A stretch of DNA of 64,000 nucleotides from Cereibacter sphaeroides (GCA_003243455.1 QFQS01000003.1:558001-622000); one strand, 5' to 3'. Counted from the first letter of the stretch, positions 49,750-59,537 are shown. The notes: a model not told the origin generated them from the letters alone. A program made the numbers and translations.

Positions 49750-51255
49750 ATGACCCTTACCCTCCGCCTGCAAGCGTCCACGGATGCAACTGCTAACTCT
49801 CCTGTCCTGGTGGTTTTGCGCGCGGGTCGCAGTGCCCTCGGCCCGCAGGCCAGTGGCATAGACGCGCAGTCAGGCGGGGCGATTGTCCGAGCCTGCGCCA
49901 CCCCGCGCTTTAGCGGCGCTGTCGGCGAGTGCATCGACCTTTTGGCCCCGTCTGGTATCTCCGCACGCAAGGTCGTCGTTCTTGGCCTTGGCGATCCCGC
50001 CGCAATCTCGGCTCTCGCCGCCGTCCGGGCGGGGGCTGCGCTGGCGCAGCATCTGGAAACCGAGCAAGAGACCGAGGCCACGATCCTATTCGATGTACCA
50101 TCCGGTTCTGCGCTTGCCAGTGACGTTATCCTCGCCCGCCTTCTTCTGGGTATGCGTCTTCGTAACTATCGGTTCCAACTAATGCCCAAGGCTGAAAAAC
50201 CCTTTGATTTGCGTGTTACCCTTGTAACCGGTCACAAGCCCGCCGAACTGCAGCGGGGTGAAGCGATTGCCGAGGGCGTCGCCTTGGCGCGGACACTGGT
50301 CAACTTTCCCGCCAGCCACCTGAACCCCGATAACTTCGCCGATCACCTCGCTCCGCTTGTCGATGCCGGTGTGGCGGTCGAAGTACTGGAGACCGCCGAT
50401 CTGGAAAGGCTGGGGATGAACGCCGTTCTGGCCGTGGGAAATGGCTCGGACCGCAAACCACGTGTGATTGTCCTGAGCTATCGCGGAGAGGGATCGAGTG
50501 CACAGCCGCTGGCGCTGATCGGCAAGGGGATGTGTTTCGATGCAGGCGGGCTTTGCATCAAGACCGGGCCGCAGATGTTCGCAATGAAGGGCGACATGGG
50601 CGGTGCTGCGGCGGTGATCGGCACCATGCTGGCGCTGGCGCGGCAAAAGGCCCCGGTGCATGTCGTCGGCCTGCTGGGCGTCGCCGAGAACATGCTGTCG
50701 GGAAATTCCTATAAGCCCGGCGATATCGTCACGACAATGTCCGGTCGTACGGTTGAGGTCTTTGACACAGATTGCGAGGGCCGCATGGTTCTGGCTGATG
50801 TCCTGCATTACGCCGCCACCCGGTTCCAGCCGCGCGCAATGGTCGATCTGGCCACACTGACCTATTCGGTGATGCGTGGGCTCGGCCATGTCTTTGCAGG
50901 TCTGTTTGCAACCCACGATGCGCTGGCAAAGGGCTTGCTTGAGGCGGGTGAGACGGTGGGCGAACGGTTCTGGCGGCTGCCACTTGACCCGGCCTATGAC
51001 GAAAACCTTCGCTCTCCCATCGCCGATCTGCGCCAGCATGGTCGCGACCTGGAGGATGGTGACGCTCCTGTTGCCGCTGCCTTCCTGCGTAATTTTGCAG
51101 AAGCCATCCCTTGGGTGCATCTGGACATCGCAGGCAAGGAAATGATCGACGAGGATCGTGCGCTGTCGCGCAGTGGTGGCACCGGGTTTGGCGTACAACT
51201 TCTTGAGGAGTGGATCCATGCCTGCGGCCCGGACCTGAAGAACTTAGCGGTCTGA
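49750..51255 (+). CDS. pepA: Leucyl aminopeptidase (M17, PepA-like)
   Basis: A 501-residue cytosolic M17 metallo-aminopeptidase, which releases N-terminal residues from peptides. The C-terminal catalytic domain has GKGMCFDAGGLCIKTG (Lys and Asp ligands), MKGDMGGAAAVIG and DTDCEGRMVLADVL, which corresponds to NTDAEGRLVLADAL in most members; Asn to Asp and Ala to Cys are unusual but leave the metal-binding Asp and Glu and the Arg intact. The N-terminal ~170 residues are the variable hexamer domain. The start at 49750 follows AAGGAAA. It is convergent with the peptide transporter operon and probably degrades the peptides it imports. Confidence 0.92.
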   Translation: MTLTLRLQASTDATANSPVLVVLRAGRSALGPQASGIDAQSGGAIVRACATPRFSGAVGECIDLLAPSGISARKVVVLGLGDPAAISALAAVRAGAALAQHLETEQETEATILFDVPSGSALASDVILARLLLGMRLRNYRFQLMPKAEKPFDLRVTLVTGHKPAELQRGEAIAEGVALARTLVNFPASHLNPDNFADHLAPLVDAGVAVEVLETADLERLGMNAVLAVGNGSDRKPRVIVLSYRGEGSSAQPLALIGKGMCFDAGGLCIKTGPQMFAMKGDMGGAAAVIGTMLALARQKAPVHVVGLLGVAENMLSGNSYKPGDIVTTMSGRTVEVFDTDCEGRMVLADVLHYAATRFQPRAMVDLATLTYSVMRGLGHVFAGLFATHDALAKGLLEAGETVGERFWRLPLDPAYDENLRSPIADLRQHGRDLEDGDAPVAAAFLRNFAEAIPWVHLDIAGKEMIDEDRALSRSGGTGFGVQLLEEWIHACGPDLKNLAV

Positions 51256-51263
51256 TAGATTGA

Positions 51264-51285
51264 CGGCGGGACTGCTGGCCCGCCG
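51264..51285 (+). terminator. Rho-independent-like terminator of the PepA-like gene
   Basis: CGGCGGG / CCCGCCG with an eight-base loop starts nine bases after the stop codon and is followed by CCTTTAATTTT. It ends the plus-strand transcript and lies immediately beside the end of the convergent peptide-transporter operon. Confidence 0.75.
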
Positions 51286-51289
51286 CCCT

Positions 51290-53128
51290 TTAATTTTCGA
51301 TCTGCACCAGGTGTCCTGGTTCGACCTCTTTATAGTGTCGTGCAGGCGGGACGAAATTCAGCGGACGCACCGGAGTTTTAAGCTCCAGCATCGGTAGGTT
51401 GCGGCGCAGTTTCCGGCGGGCGGGGTCGGGCACCGTGACCGCGCCGATCAGCCGCTTGGTGTAGGCGTGCTGCGGACGCTCCAGGATTGCTGCGCGCGGT
51501 CCGATCTCCACGATCTCGCCCATATACATCACCGCGATGCGATGACTAATCCGCTCAACTACCGCGATGTCATGCGAGATGAACAGGAAGGCGATGCCAA
51601 GCCTGTCCTGTATATCCAGCAGCAGGTTCACCACCTGCGCCTTGACCGAGACATCCAGTGCCGAGACGCTTTCATCGGCGACGATCACCTGCGGGTCCAG
51701 CATCAGCGCCCGCGCGATGCAGACGCGCTGGCGCTGACCGCCCGAAAACTCATGCGGGAAACGGTCCAGCATCGCGGGACGCAGGCCAACTTGCTCGAAC
51801 AGGCGCGCGGCCTTGTCCCGGGCATCGGACAGAGTACCCATCTTGTGTTCGCAGAACGGCTCGACCAGCGCCGCGCCCACGGTCATCCGGGGGTTCATAC
51901 TGGCCAGAGGATCCTGCGGGATCATCTGGATCTCTCGCCGTTTGCGCCGCATCTGTTCTGATGAGAGGTGGAACAGATCATCGCCGTTCATCAGCACCGT
52001 TCCGCGCGCATTGTTGTTCAGACGAACTACCGAGCGTCCGGTGGTCGATTTACCGCAACCAGATTCCCCAACGAGCGACAATGTCTCAGCCGAGTGGATC
52101 TGGAACGAGACATCTTCCACTGCATGCACCCGCGCGATCCTGCGGTTCAAAAGGCCGCCACGCATGTCGAAGCGCGCTACAAGGTTGCGCACGTCGAGCA
52201 GGGGCTTGCCGCCTTCTGGCTGTCGCGACAGCGGCAGTCCCGGAGAGGCGACGCCCGTAGCCATATCCACGACGGGAAAGCGCAGGGGAGTAGGATGGCC
52301 GGTCATGCTCCCCAGTGTTGCGACACTGGCAAGCAAGGCTCGCGTATACGGATGCTCTGGCGCGGCGAAGATACGGGTGGTCGGTCCCTGTTCCACCGAC
52401 CGTCCGCGATACATGACCACTGTGCGGTCGGCCATTTCCGCAACGACCCCCATGTCATGGGTGATGAACAGCATGGCCATGCCGTATTCGTCCTGCAGAT
52501 CCTTTAGCAAGTCCAGGATCTCTCCCTGCACCGTCACATCCAGCGCTGTCGTCGGTTCATCGGCGATCAGCAGTTTGGGGCGCGAGGCCAGCGCCATGGC
52601 GATCATCACCCGCTGGCGCATTCCGCCTGAGAAGGCGTGCGGATAGTCGTTCATTCGCCGCGCTGCGTTCGGAATGCGCACGCGTTCCAGCAGCGCGATC
52701 GCCTGCTGCCGCGCCTCGGCCTTAGAGGCGTTGCTGTGCGTGGTGATCGCCTCGATGATCTGGTCGCCAACCCTGTAGATCGGGTGCAGGCTGGTCATAG
52801 GTTCCTGAAAGATCATTGCGGCGGAAGACCCGCGTATGTCCCGGATCATTCCCGCCTCGTCAAGCGCCAGCACGTCATGCCCGGCAAGGTGGATCTTGCC
52901 CTCGATCCGGCTGGTCGTCGGATCGAGCAGACGCATCACCGACAGCGAGGTAACGCTTTTGCCCGAGCCAGATTCGCCGACCAATGCAACCGTCTCACCT
53001 TGGGCGATGTCGAAGGTCAAATCCTCCACCACCTTGGTCCATAATCCGCGCGCGCCGCGGAACGATACATTAAGCGCACGGATCGACAGGATCGGCGCGG
53101 CTGCAGAAGCAGACAAATCCATGGTCAT
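51290..53128 (-). CDS. Peptide ABC transporter fused ATPase (DppD-DppF/GsiA-like)
   Basis: A 612-residue protein with two complete NBDs of the oligopeptide class. The first has GESGSGKSV, FSGGMRQRV and LIADEPTTALD; the second has GESGCGKST, FSGGQRQRV and VADESVSALD. The C-terminus has the oligopeptide-type tail with IGAVTVPDPARR. Fusing the DppD and DppF halves is also known from GsiA. ATG at 53128 overlaps the permease stop (ATGA). It is the last gene of the minus-strand peptide operon, driving uptake through the permeases at 53125-55128. Confidence 0.93.
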   Translation of the reverse strand: MTMDLSASAAAPILSIRALNVSFRGARGLWTKVVEDLTFDIAQGETVALVGESGSGKSVTSLSVMRLLDPTTSRIEGKIHLAGHDVLALDEAGMIRDIRGSSAAMIFQEPMTSLHPIYRVGDQIIEAITTHSNASKAEARQQAIALLERVRIPNAARRMNDYPHAFSGGMRQRVMIAMALASRPKLLIADEPTTALDVTVQGEILDLLKDLQDEYGMAMLFITHDMGVVAEMADRTVVMYRGRSVEQGPTTRIFAAPEHPYTRALLASVATLGSMTGHPTPLRFPVVDMATGVASPGLPLSRQPEGGKPLLDVRNLVARFDMRGGLLNRRIARVHAVEDVSFQIHSAETLSLVGESGCGKSTTGRSVVRLNNNARGTVLMNGDDLFHLSSEQMRRKRREIQMIPQDPLASMNPRMTVGAALVEPFCEHKMGTLSDARDKAARLFEQVGLRPAMLDRFPHEFSGGQRQRVCIARALMLDPQVIVADESVSALDVSVKAQVVNLLLDIQDRLGIAFLFISHDIAVVERISHRIAVMYMGEIVEIGPRAAILERPQHAYTKRLIGAVTVPDPARRKLRRNLPMLELKTPVRPLNFVPPARHYKEVEPGHLVQIEN

Positions 53129-54096
53129 GCGCGCCTCATTCTTGGGTCTATCAGGATGCACAGCATGTCAACCACGGCATTCGCGATGACGACGAAGAAA
53201 GAGGCGTATAGCACCGTCGCCATGATCATCGGCAAGTCGAGCACTTTGAGCGCCTGATAGGTCAGCCGTCCTACTCCGTTTATGCCGAACACCACCTCGG
53301 TCAGCACCGCCGCCCCGCCAACGAGCACACCGAAATCCATACCGAACATGATGATGATGGGGATGATCGCTGTGCGGGTCGCGTGTTTCAACAGCACCTT
53401 GCGGTCGGACAGGCCCTTGGCCCGCGCAGTGCGGATGAAATCCTCCTGATAGGTCTCAATGATGCCCGTGCGCAACATCCGTCCGTAAAGCCCGATATAC
53501 AGGAAGGCGAGCGTGAGCCAGGGGAACACCAGCGACTTGAACCACAGCCACGGATCCTCGGTCAGCGGTGTATAGCCAAGCGGCGGCACCCAAAAGAAAG
53601 CCCAGGTGTCATGTAGTCGGCTTTGCGTGACCAGGTTGACCATCTCGCCCACCCAGAACACCGGCATTGCGACTGCCATCATCGAGATGCCCATAAGTAT
53701 TTTGTCTGGCCATGCGTTATTGTAGGCAGCGGCGATAACGCCGGTCAGAAAGCCCCCGATCATCCAAAGGATTGCTGCGCCGGTCACAAGCGAAAGTGTC
53801 GCCGGCGCGGCGGCAACGACCGTGGGGATGATCATCTGTCCCCGGTTCGCAAAAGAGGTCAGGTCGCGGGTGACGAAAAGCCGTGTCATCATGATGCTGT
53901 ATTGGACGTAAAGCGGTCGATCCAGCCCGAAGTCCTTGCGAACGGCCTCGACCGTTTCGGGCGCCGCATTGCGCCCGGCGATGCGCGAGGCGGGATCGGA
54001 ACCCGGCGTCGCGAAGAAGATCAGGAATGTGATCACACTGATCCCGAAAAGAACGACCACCATGCGCACCAGACGCGAAAGGACAGCGGCCAGCAT
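53125..54096 (-). CDS. Peptide ABC transporter permease (DppB-like)
   Basis: A 323-residue DppB/OppB-type permease with about six transmembrane helices. The N-terminal VVVLFGISVITFLIFFATPG is characteristic, as are the EAA loop region FIRTARAKGLSDRKVLLKHA near 219-238 and the C-terminal ILIDPRMRRA. It starts directly next to the stop of the DppC-like gene and overlaps the ATPase gene by four bases. Confidence 0.93.
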   Translation of the reverse strand: MLAAVLSRLVRMVVVLFGISVITFLIFFATPGSDPASRIAGRNAAPETVEAVRKDFGLDRPLYVQYSIMMTRLFVTRDLTSFANRGQMIIPTVVAAAPATLSLVTGAAILWMIGGFLTGVIAAAYNNAWPDKILMGISMMAVAMPVFWVGEMVNLVTQSRLHDTWAFFWVPPLGYTPLTEDPWLWFKSLVFPWLTLAFLYIGLYGRMLRTGIIETYQEDFIRTARAKGLSDRKVLLKHATRTAIIPIIIMFGMDFGVLVGGAAVLTEVVFGINGVGRLTYQALKVLDLPMIMATVLYASFFVVIANAVVDMLCILIDPRMRRA

Positions 54097-55128
54097 TCAG
54101 CGTCCCCGTGCCGATTTGGGGTCGAGCACGTCGCGCAGCACATCCCCGAACAGGTTGAGCAGCAGCACCGTGAACATGATCGCCAGACCCGGCGCCAATG
54201 ACACGACGGGGCGCGAATAGATAAGCGCCTGCCCGTCCTGCAGGATCGTGCCCCAGCTTGCATTCGGCGGCTGCACGCCGACCGACAGGAAGGACAGCGA
54301 GCTTTCGGTCACGATGTTCAACGCCATCAGCATCGGCGCAAAGACGATTAGCGTGGTCGAGACGTTGGGCAGGATATGCCGCCACAGGATGCAGCCAGGC
54401 CGAATACCAAGGCCGCGCGCCGCGATGACAAACTCGCTTTGGTTGATCGCCATCACCCGACCCCGGATCGGTCGGGCGACGTAAGGCACATAGACCAGCC
54501 CGATGATCAGGATCGGCACGATAAGACTGCCCGACGAAATCTCGAAAGGGCCTATTTGAAACGTCTTGCCGATCATCACGATGGATAGGGAAATTGCCAG
54601 AAGATAAACTGGAAAGGCCCATATGATGTCGATGATGTTTGACAAAACGCCATCGACAATCCCGCCGGCATAGCCCGCGACGATACCGATGACTGCTGCG
54701 ACAAGCAGACACAAAAGCGTTGCGGCTCCCGCTATCAGCAGAGAGTTCAGGCCACCATAAAGCAGGCGCGCCATTACGTCTCGGCCCTGTGTGTCGGCGC
54801 CAAGAAAGTATTGTCCCTGCCATGTGGGTCCAATCGGCGTTACGCCGAGGGCCAGACCCTCGGTCGATTGCTGCATGACCGGCACGCGCTTGCCGTCGAT
54901 CTCGATCTTGGCGCTCAGGCCCGAGCGGTAGGGATCGGTCTTGGAGACATAGGTCGCGTAAAGCGGTGCCATCAGCGTCGCGACCACGATCAGAACCAGT
55001 CCAAGCGCAGAGATAGCTGCGGTCGGACTGGCCAGAAGCCCCAGCCACACGCGCCGCCACGGACCGGCGTGCAAGGCTGCACCCTCTCCGGCCTGCGCGG
55101 CCGGAGAAATATCGTTGCGATCGGTCAT
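54097..55128 (-). CDS. Peptide ABC transporter permease (DppC-like)
   Basis: A 343-residue DppC/OppC-type permease. After a ~30-residue cytoplasmic tail and the first helix there is a ~90-residue periplasmic segment, somewhat longer than in DppC, ending in YFLGADTQGRDVMARLLYGG, the family landmark. The EAA loop is EFVIAARGLGIRPGCILWRH near 228-247, and FLSVGVQPPNASWGTIL is typical. It forms the channel with the DppB-like protein. Confidence 0.93.
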   Translation of the reverse strand: MTDRNDISPAAQAGEGAALHAGPWRRVWLGLLASPTAAISALGLVLIVVATLMAPLYATYVSKTDPYRSGLSAKIEIDGKRVPVMQQSTEGLALGVTPIGPTWQGQYFLGADTQGRDVMARLLYGGLNSLLIAGAATLLCLLVAAVIGIVAGYAGGIVDGVLSNIIDIIWAFPVYLLAISLSIVMIGKTFQIGPFEISSGSLIVPILIIGLVYVPYVARPIRGRVMAINQSEFVIAARGLGIRPGCILWRHILPNVSTTLIVFAPMLMALNIVTESSLSFLSVGVQPPNASWGTILQDGQALIYSRPVVSLAPGLAIMFTVLLLNLFGDVLRDVLDPKSARGR

Positions 55129-55138
55129 TCCCGGCCCG

Positions 55139-56818
55139 TCACTGAACCCAGGAATTCGCCATCAGCCACCGCGCCTGACTGGAGAACTCATAGTTCCCGA
55201 CGCGCTTGCTTATCAGGTCCACATCTTTCGGCGTGAACAGCGGAACGGCTGGTGCCAGTTTCATGATGTCCTGGTCGATCTTGGCCCATTCCTTGTTCGC
55301 GGCCTCAGCATCGGTCGCGCCAAGGGCGATCGCCGCTTTCATACGCGCGTCGATATCCTTGTCGCAGAAACCCGAGATGTTGACAGAGGCATCCGTGCCG
55401 GGGTGGAACGAGTCACATCCGAACAGAACGTTCAGGAAGTTCGATGCGGCCGGATAATCCTGATACCACTGCGTCACTGAAATCTGCACGTTGTTGTTGG
55501 TGTTCTGGATGTAGGTGAACTGGATATCGCCCGAAACGGTTTGCACCGTGGCGTCATAGCCCAGGTCCGAAAGCACCGTTTGCAGATAGGTTCCGACACC
55601 ACGCGACGACGCGCTGTCATCGGTAACCACGGTGACCTTCTGCCCCTTGGTGCCCGATTCCTCGACCAGTTGCCGAGCCTTGTCCATATCGGGTGCGGAC
55701 CAGGTCGTGCCTGGATCAAGCGTATATTCGCAGGACTCCTCATGTCCGGGGAATTCAGGTGGCAGGATGGTGCAAACCGGCTGGGCCAGCGCCGGACCAC
55801 CGAAAACCGAAACCAGCGCGTCACGGTCGACGGCATAGTTCAGGGCCTGACGCGCCTTGACGTTGTTGAAGGGCGCAATGTTGACGTTCATCGGCGCATA
55901 CCACCATGCGGCCAGCGGCGAGACGCGCAGCTGGTCCGGCGCGCTGACGCTGAGTTCGGCCAGACGGTCGGCGGGAGGGGGGTCGAACATCCAGTCGGCC
56001 TGGTCGTTCATGATTGCGTTCACCGCAGCCTCTTCTGTGCCTCCGAAGGTGTATTCAATGCGGTCCGGGTAGCCAAGCGGCTGGGCATCCTTGCTCCACT
56101 CCTTGAACTCGGGGTTGCGCACCATGATGAGCGAGGCGTTCGGGTCATAGCTTTCGATTATATAGGACCCCGTGCCCGGGATCGGGGTATTGCCAGCATC
56201 GCTTGCAGGCGCATCCGCCGGCAGTATCGAAGCGTGGGGCACGCTGAGCTTGAACAGGAATTCCGCGTCCGGCTGGACAAGGTTGATCGTGACCGTGCCA
56301 GCGGCACTGTCGGCAACCACGCCACCTTCCAGCGTACAGGTTGCGGCGTCGGCAAGGCATTTGTCGGCGCCGACAATGCCATTGTAGAAAGCGCCCGAGG
56401 TCGGACTCAGCACCTTGAAAATGCGTTGGAACGAAGCCACGACATCATCCGGTGTCACTTCCTTGCCGTTCGAGAACTTGATGCCCGGGCGCAGCTTGAA
56501 CGTATAGGTCTTGCCGTCGTTGCTTATCGTCGGCATTTCGGCAGCAAGATCAGGGACGACGTCCAGACTGCCTTCTCCGCCAGCCTTTCTGAAAGACATC
56601 AGGCCATCGTAGAGGAAGCTGTAAAGCTGCCAGTAGCGGGCCGTGTAGTTGATCTGCGGGTCCAGCGTACCTTCGGAAGAAACGCTGACCAGACGCATGG
56701 TGCCGCCGCGATGCGCGTCGTCCTGTGCGTACGCTGGCTGCAGCATCGCGCAAAGCGCGATCGTGGCCGCGCCGCGCAGCATACGCTGGCGAAGCGGCGG
56801 ATGATGTTTCTCGTTCAT
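55139..56818 (-). CDS. Peptide ABC transporter substrate-binding protein (family 5, DppA-like)
   Basis: A 559-residue family 5 extracellular binding protein. The start at 56818 has AAGGAG upstream and gives a normal signal peptide ending PAYA-QDD near residue 33. An in-frame ATG at 56872 overlaps the stop of the upstream gene but would place 18 charged residues before the signal. The mature protein has GGTMRLVSVSSEGTLDPQIN, TYTFKLRPGIKFSNGKEV, PDDVVASFQRIF and NVKARQALNYAVDRDALVSV, standard for dipeptide/oligopeptide binding proteins. Neighbouring peptidases indicate peptides, perhaps containing D-residues, as ligands. Confidence 0.92.
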   Translation of the reverse strand: MNEKHHPPLRQRMLRGAATIALCAMLQPAYAQDDAHRGGTMRLVSVSSEGTLDPQINYTARYWQLYSFLYDGLMSFRKAGGEGSLDVVPDLAAEMPTISNDGKTYTFKLRPGIKFSNGKEVTPDDVVASFQRIFKVLSPTSGAFYNGIVGADKCLADAATCTLEGGVVADSAAGTVTINLVQPDAEFLFKLSVPHASILPADAPASDAGNTPIPGTGSYIIESYDPNASLIMVRNPEFKEWSKDAQPLGYPDRIEYTFGGTEEAAVNAIMNDQADWMFDPPPADRLAELSVSAPDQLRVSPLAAWWYAPMNVNIAPFNNVKARQALNYAVDRDALVSVFGGPALAQPVCTILPPEFPGHEESCEYTLDPGTTWSAPDMDKARQLVEESGTKGQKVTVVTDDSASSRGVGTYLQTVLSDLGYDATVQTVSGDIQFTYIQNTNNNVQISVTQWYQDYPAASNFLNVLFGCDSFHPGTDASVNISGFCDKDIDARMKAAIALGATDAEAANKEWAKIDQDIMKLAPAVPLFTPKDVDLISKRVGNYEFSSQARWLMANSWVQ

Positions 56819-56868
56819 TTTGTTCTCCTTGTTGGTTAGTTTCTTACGGGCTTTATCCCGCTGATTAT

Positions 56869-57765
56869 TCATGCCTTTGCGTCGCAGGCCGCAAGGAAAT
56901 CCCCCACAACCTGCATGCAGTCCTCGAATTCCTCCACATGCGGCATATGGCTTGAATTCGGAAAGATATGCCAGCGGACATCGGGGATATGGTCTGCAAA
57001 TGGCTGCACGGTTGCCATCGTCGCCTCGTCATGTGCCCCGGAAATGAGCAGCGTAGGAACGTCGATCGCAGGAAGTCGGTCGATCACGCTCCAGCTCTTC
57101 AAACTGCCTAGCACATGAAATTCATTCGGGCCATTCATCGCATTATAAACGGTCGAATCTTCCAGCAATGCCTTGTTGGTGCGCGCGACCGCAGGCGGGT
57201 TTGGCACGATCCGACAGACGTGACGGGCATAGAACACGTCCGTTGCGGCCTTGTAGTCTGGGTGGTCGGTAGTCCCGTTGGCCTCATGCCGCGACAGCGT
57301 CGCCTGGACCTCCGGCGGCAGCCCGGCGCGCAAGCGGTTCGCCTCGCTGATCCAAAGCTCCATCGAGGCAGGAGAGTCGGCGATGACCAGCGCCTTCAGC
57401 CCCCTTGGCCGCAGCACGGCATATTCTGCCCCAAGCATCCCTCCCCACGACTGCCCCAGAAGGTAGTGATCAGTGATGCCCAGATGGGTCAGCAGATTGC
57501 GTAGTTCGGCCAGGAACAACTCGACCGTCCAGAATGAAGGATCTTTACCACTGAGGTGCGTCGACTTGCCGTTGCCTAGCTGATCGTAATGGATAACTGC
57601 CCGCCCGGCTTCGGCCAGGGCCTTGAAGCTGTCGACATAGTCATGGGTGCAACCTGGGCCGCCGTGAGCGATAACGAGAGGCGTCTTGCCCGAAGCCAGA
57701 TCTCCCGTCACCCGGTACCAGGTCTCATATCCGTCGAATGGCGCGATGCCTTCCGTGACTTTCAT
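56869..57765 (-). CDS. Proline iminopeptidase-family alpha/beta hydrolase
   Basis: A 298-residue S33 alpha/beta hydrolase. HGGPGCTHDY (34-43) is the oxyanion motif of proline iminopeptidases; the nucleophile is S106 in GQSWGGMLG; the Asp is in SGAHDEAT and the His in NSSHMPHVEE. There is no signal peptide, so it acts in the cytoplasm on imported peptides, removing N-terminal Pro or similar residues. The start at 57765 is in the same operon as the D-aminopeptidase and the Dpp-like transporter. Related L-amino-acid amidases share these motifs and cannot be excluded. Confidence 0.88.
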   Translation of the reverse strand: MKVTEGIAPFDGYETWYRVTGDLASGKTPLVIAHGGPGCTHDYVDSFKALAEAGRAVIHYDQLGNGKSTHLSGKDPSFWTVELFLAELRNLLTHLGITDHYLLGQSWGGMLGAEYAVLRPRGLKALVIADSPASMELWISEANRLRAGLPPEVQATLSRHEANGTTDHPDYKAATDVFYARHVCRIVPNPPAVARTNKALLEDSTVYNAMNGPNEFHVLGSLKSWSVIDRLPAIDVPTLLISGAHDEATMATVQPFADHIPDVRWHIFPNSSHMPHVEEFEDCMQVVGDFLAACDAKA

Positions 57766-57791
57766 CCCATCTCTTCCGTCATTGTGACCTG

Positions 57792-59357
57792 TCAGCGCTG
57801 TTTTTCGTAGCCAAGCTTACGGGCCAGCCAGCAACCAAGCTCTGCCCCTGATATCCGACCGGAGGTGTCGCGCTTGATCCGCAATGTCCAGTCGCCGGGG
57901 GCAGGCGCATCCATCGAGCGCCGGGTGCGGATAAGCCAGATATCCGGTGCTGCCGGGTAGACAGGCTCCGGTCTGCCTGAACCGAACCGGCCGGAAAAGA
58001 TTGCAAAGATCGCCCCATCGCGCGCCTCTAGCGTCATTGTCGCGGCTGTTTCAGTCGAAAGATAGCTGCCGGCAATCTCTGTTTCGTCCGCAGTTTTGAC
58101 TCGCGCAACCGGCTGCATAAGCGTCGTCAGGTTGTCGCGTAGACGCCGCATCCGCAGTGCATCGCCCTCCTGCTCCAGCACCACATCCTCGGAAACAAGA
58201 CGGTTTGTCGCTTCTTCGCGCATGTCCTCTGGTGAGGTAGCAAAGTGCAGCCTTGGTTCGCCGTCCTTGGTTTCAATCCGCGCCAGCAGCCCGGTCTCAG
58301 GACACAGCCATTGCCCATCCCAGTCGCGCGAGGGCAAACGCGCCGCTTTGGGTGTGATACCTAAAGCCGAGCGGAACAGCATCTCTGCCGCGTCATGAGC
58401 GCTTGCCTCATGGTTGAACATCACGATCACTGAAAGCCGATGCTCCCGCGAGTGCATCCTGTGCGCGCGAAATCCCCGCAGAGCTCCGCCATGGCCCGTC
58501 ACATCGACGCCAGAAATCTGTTCGTGGACCAGGCCAAATCCATAACTGGCCGGCGTGCCATCGGCAAAGAACGGTCGTTCAGACAACCGGCCATATAGGC
58601 TATCGACTTCGTTGCGGGTGCGATCGATCCAGCTTTCGTAGGCGATCATGTCCTCAAGCGAGGCCGAGATGCCGGCATCCCCGATCCAGTAGATGCCGTT
58701 GTCAGCGGGGAAAAATCCGGTCAGGTCGTTACCTTCGTAACCGACGACCCCGTCGGCCGGATGCCGCGTGTCCGAGGTAAGAACCGCCGAATTCATTCCA
58801 GCCGGACCCCAGATATGGCGGCGGTAGAGATATTCCAGTGTCTCGCCTGCCATCGTCTCGATCATTTCCGAAAGGATGCGGTAGTTGCAGTTGCAATAGG
58901 AATATCCTGACCCGGGCGGGAAGTGTCCACTTCGAACGCTGGAGATCATCGGCAGCGCATCTTCGCGATGAAATGTCTGTTCGGCCTTCGCGCCGTCAAG
59001 CACCGTCATGGCCCAGTAGTCACGCAGACCCGACTGGTTGTGGCAAAGCTGACGCGTGGTCGGCATCGGATCGAGCAGTGATGGAAGGAAAGCAGGTATC
59101 TGCGCGTCGAACGCTTCGGGTTCGCCCCCGGCGGCCAGAAGCACGCCGCAGGTGAATTGCTTTGAGATCGAGCAGATCGGCAGTCGGGTCTGCTGCCCCA
59201 TCGCACCCCGATCTTCGAGGCTGGCATAGCCCCAGGCGCGGCTGGCCACAACGTGACCGTCACTAAGGACCGCCGCTACGCCTCCTGGACCATGAAACCG
59301 CTGAGGCAAAAGATTCAGAGCGGAATTCAGATCGGCTGGGTCGTCATGTTTGGGCAT
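57792..59357 (-). CDS. dap: D-aminopeptidase (S12, Ochrobactrum DAP-like)
   Basis: A 521-residue penicillin-recognising serine hydrolase. The catalytic motifs are SISK (S63-K66), YCN (Y154-N156) and HGG (H290), at nearly the same positions as in the D-aminopeptidase of Ochrobactrum anthropi, which is also about 520 residues and carries two extra C-terminal beta-barrel domains; residues ~335-520 here match that layout. The enzyme removes N-terminal D-residues such as D-Ala from peptides. It has no signal peptide. It is the first gene of the minus-strand peptide operon, suggesting use of D-amino-acid peptides, for example from cell-wall turnover. Confidence 0.9.
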   Translation of the reverse strand: MPKHDDPADLNSALNLLPQRFHGPGGVAAVLSDGHVVASRAWGYASLEDRGAMGQQTRLPICSISKQFTCGVLLAAGGEPEAFDAQIPAFLPSLLDPMPTTRQLCHNQSGLRDYWAMTVLDGAKAEQTFHREDALPMISSVRSGHFPPGSGYSYCNCNYRILSEMIETMAGETLEYLYRRHIWGPAGMNSAVLTSDTRHPADGVVGYEGNDLTGFFPADNGIYWIGDAGISASLEDMIAYESWIDRTRNEVDSLYGRLSERPFFADGTPASYGFGLVHEQISGVDVTGHGGALRGFRAHRMHSREHRLSVIVMFNHEASAHDAAEMLFRSALGITPKAARLPSRDWDGQWLCPETGLLARIETKDGEPRLHFATSPEDMREEATNRLVSEDVVLEQEGDALRMRRLRDNLTTLMQPVARVKTADETEIAGSYLSTETAATMTLEARDGAIFAIFSGRFGSGRPEPVYPAAPDIWLIRTRRSMDAPAPGDWTLRIKRDTSGRISGAELGCWLARKLGYEKQR

Positions 59358-59537
59358 GCCTAATTCATTTCAGGAACGCGGCAAAATACAAGGGGGCAAG
59401 CCATCGAGGGTAAGGTTCGCGCATCTCGCGGCATTAGGCCGTGATCGGTTGCGCCTTTGCATCACTCTTTACGCTGCGTAAATCATCGGTCAGTCTGTTG
59501 AACAAATTATTGGTCGCGAACGCATAGGGGGTAACGG
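59358..59537. promoter_or_regulatory. Divergent promoter region between peptide operon and signalling operon
   Basis: This 180-base gap contains the interrupted palindrome TTTACGCTGCGTAAA (59468-59482), a candidate operator about midway between the two divergent genes. AGGGGG at about 59525-59530 is the ribosome binding site for the TTG start at 59538. No confident promoter boxes were identified. Confidence 0.5.

Noticed and set aside
53717..55060. Long alternative minus-strand frame overlapping the DppB/DppC genes
   Set aside because: It is an out-of-frame reading of two clear permease genes, rich in Arg and low in hydrophobic segments.
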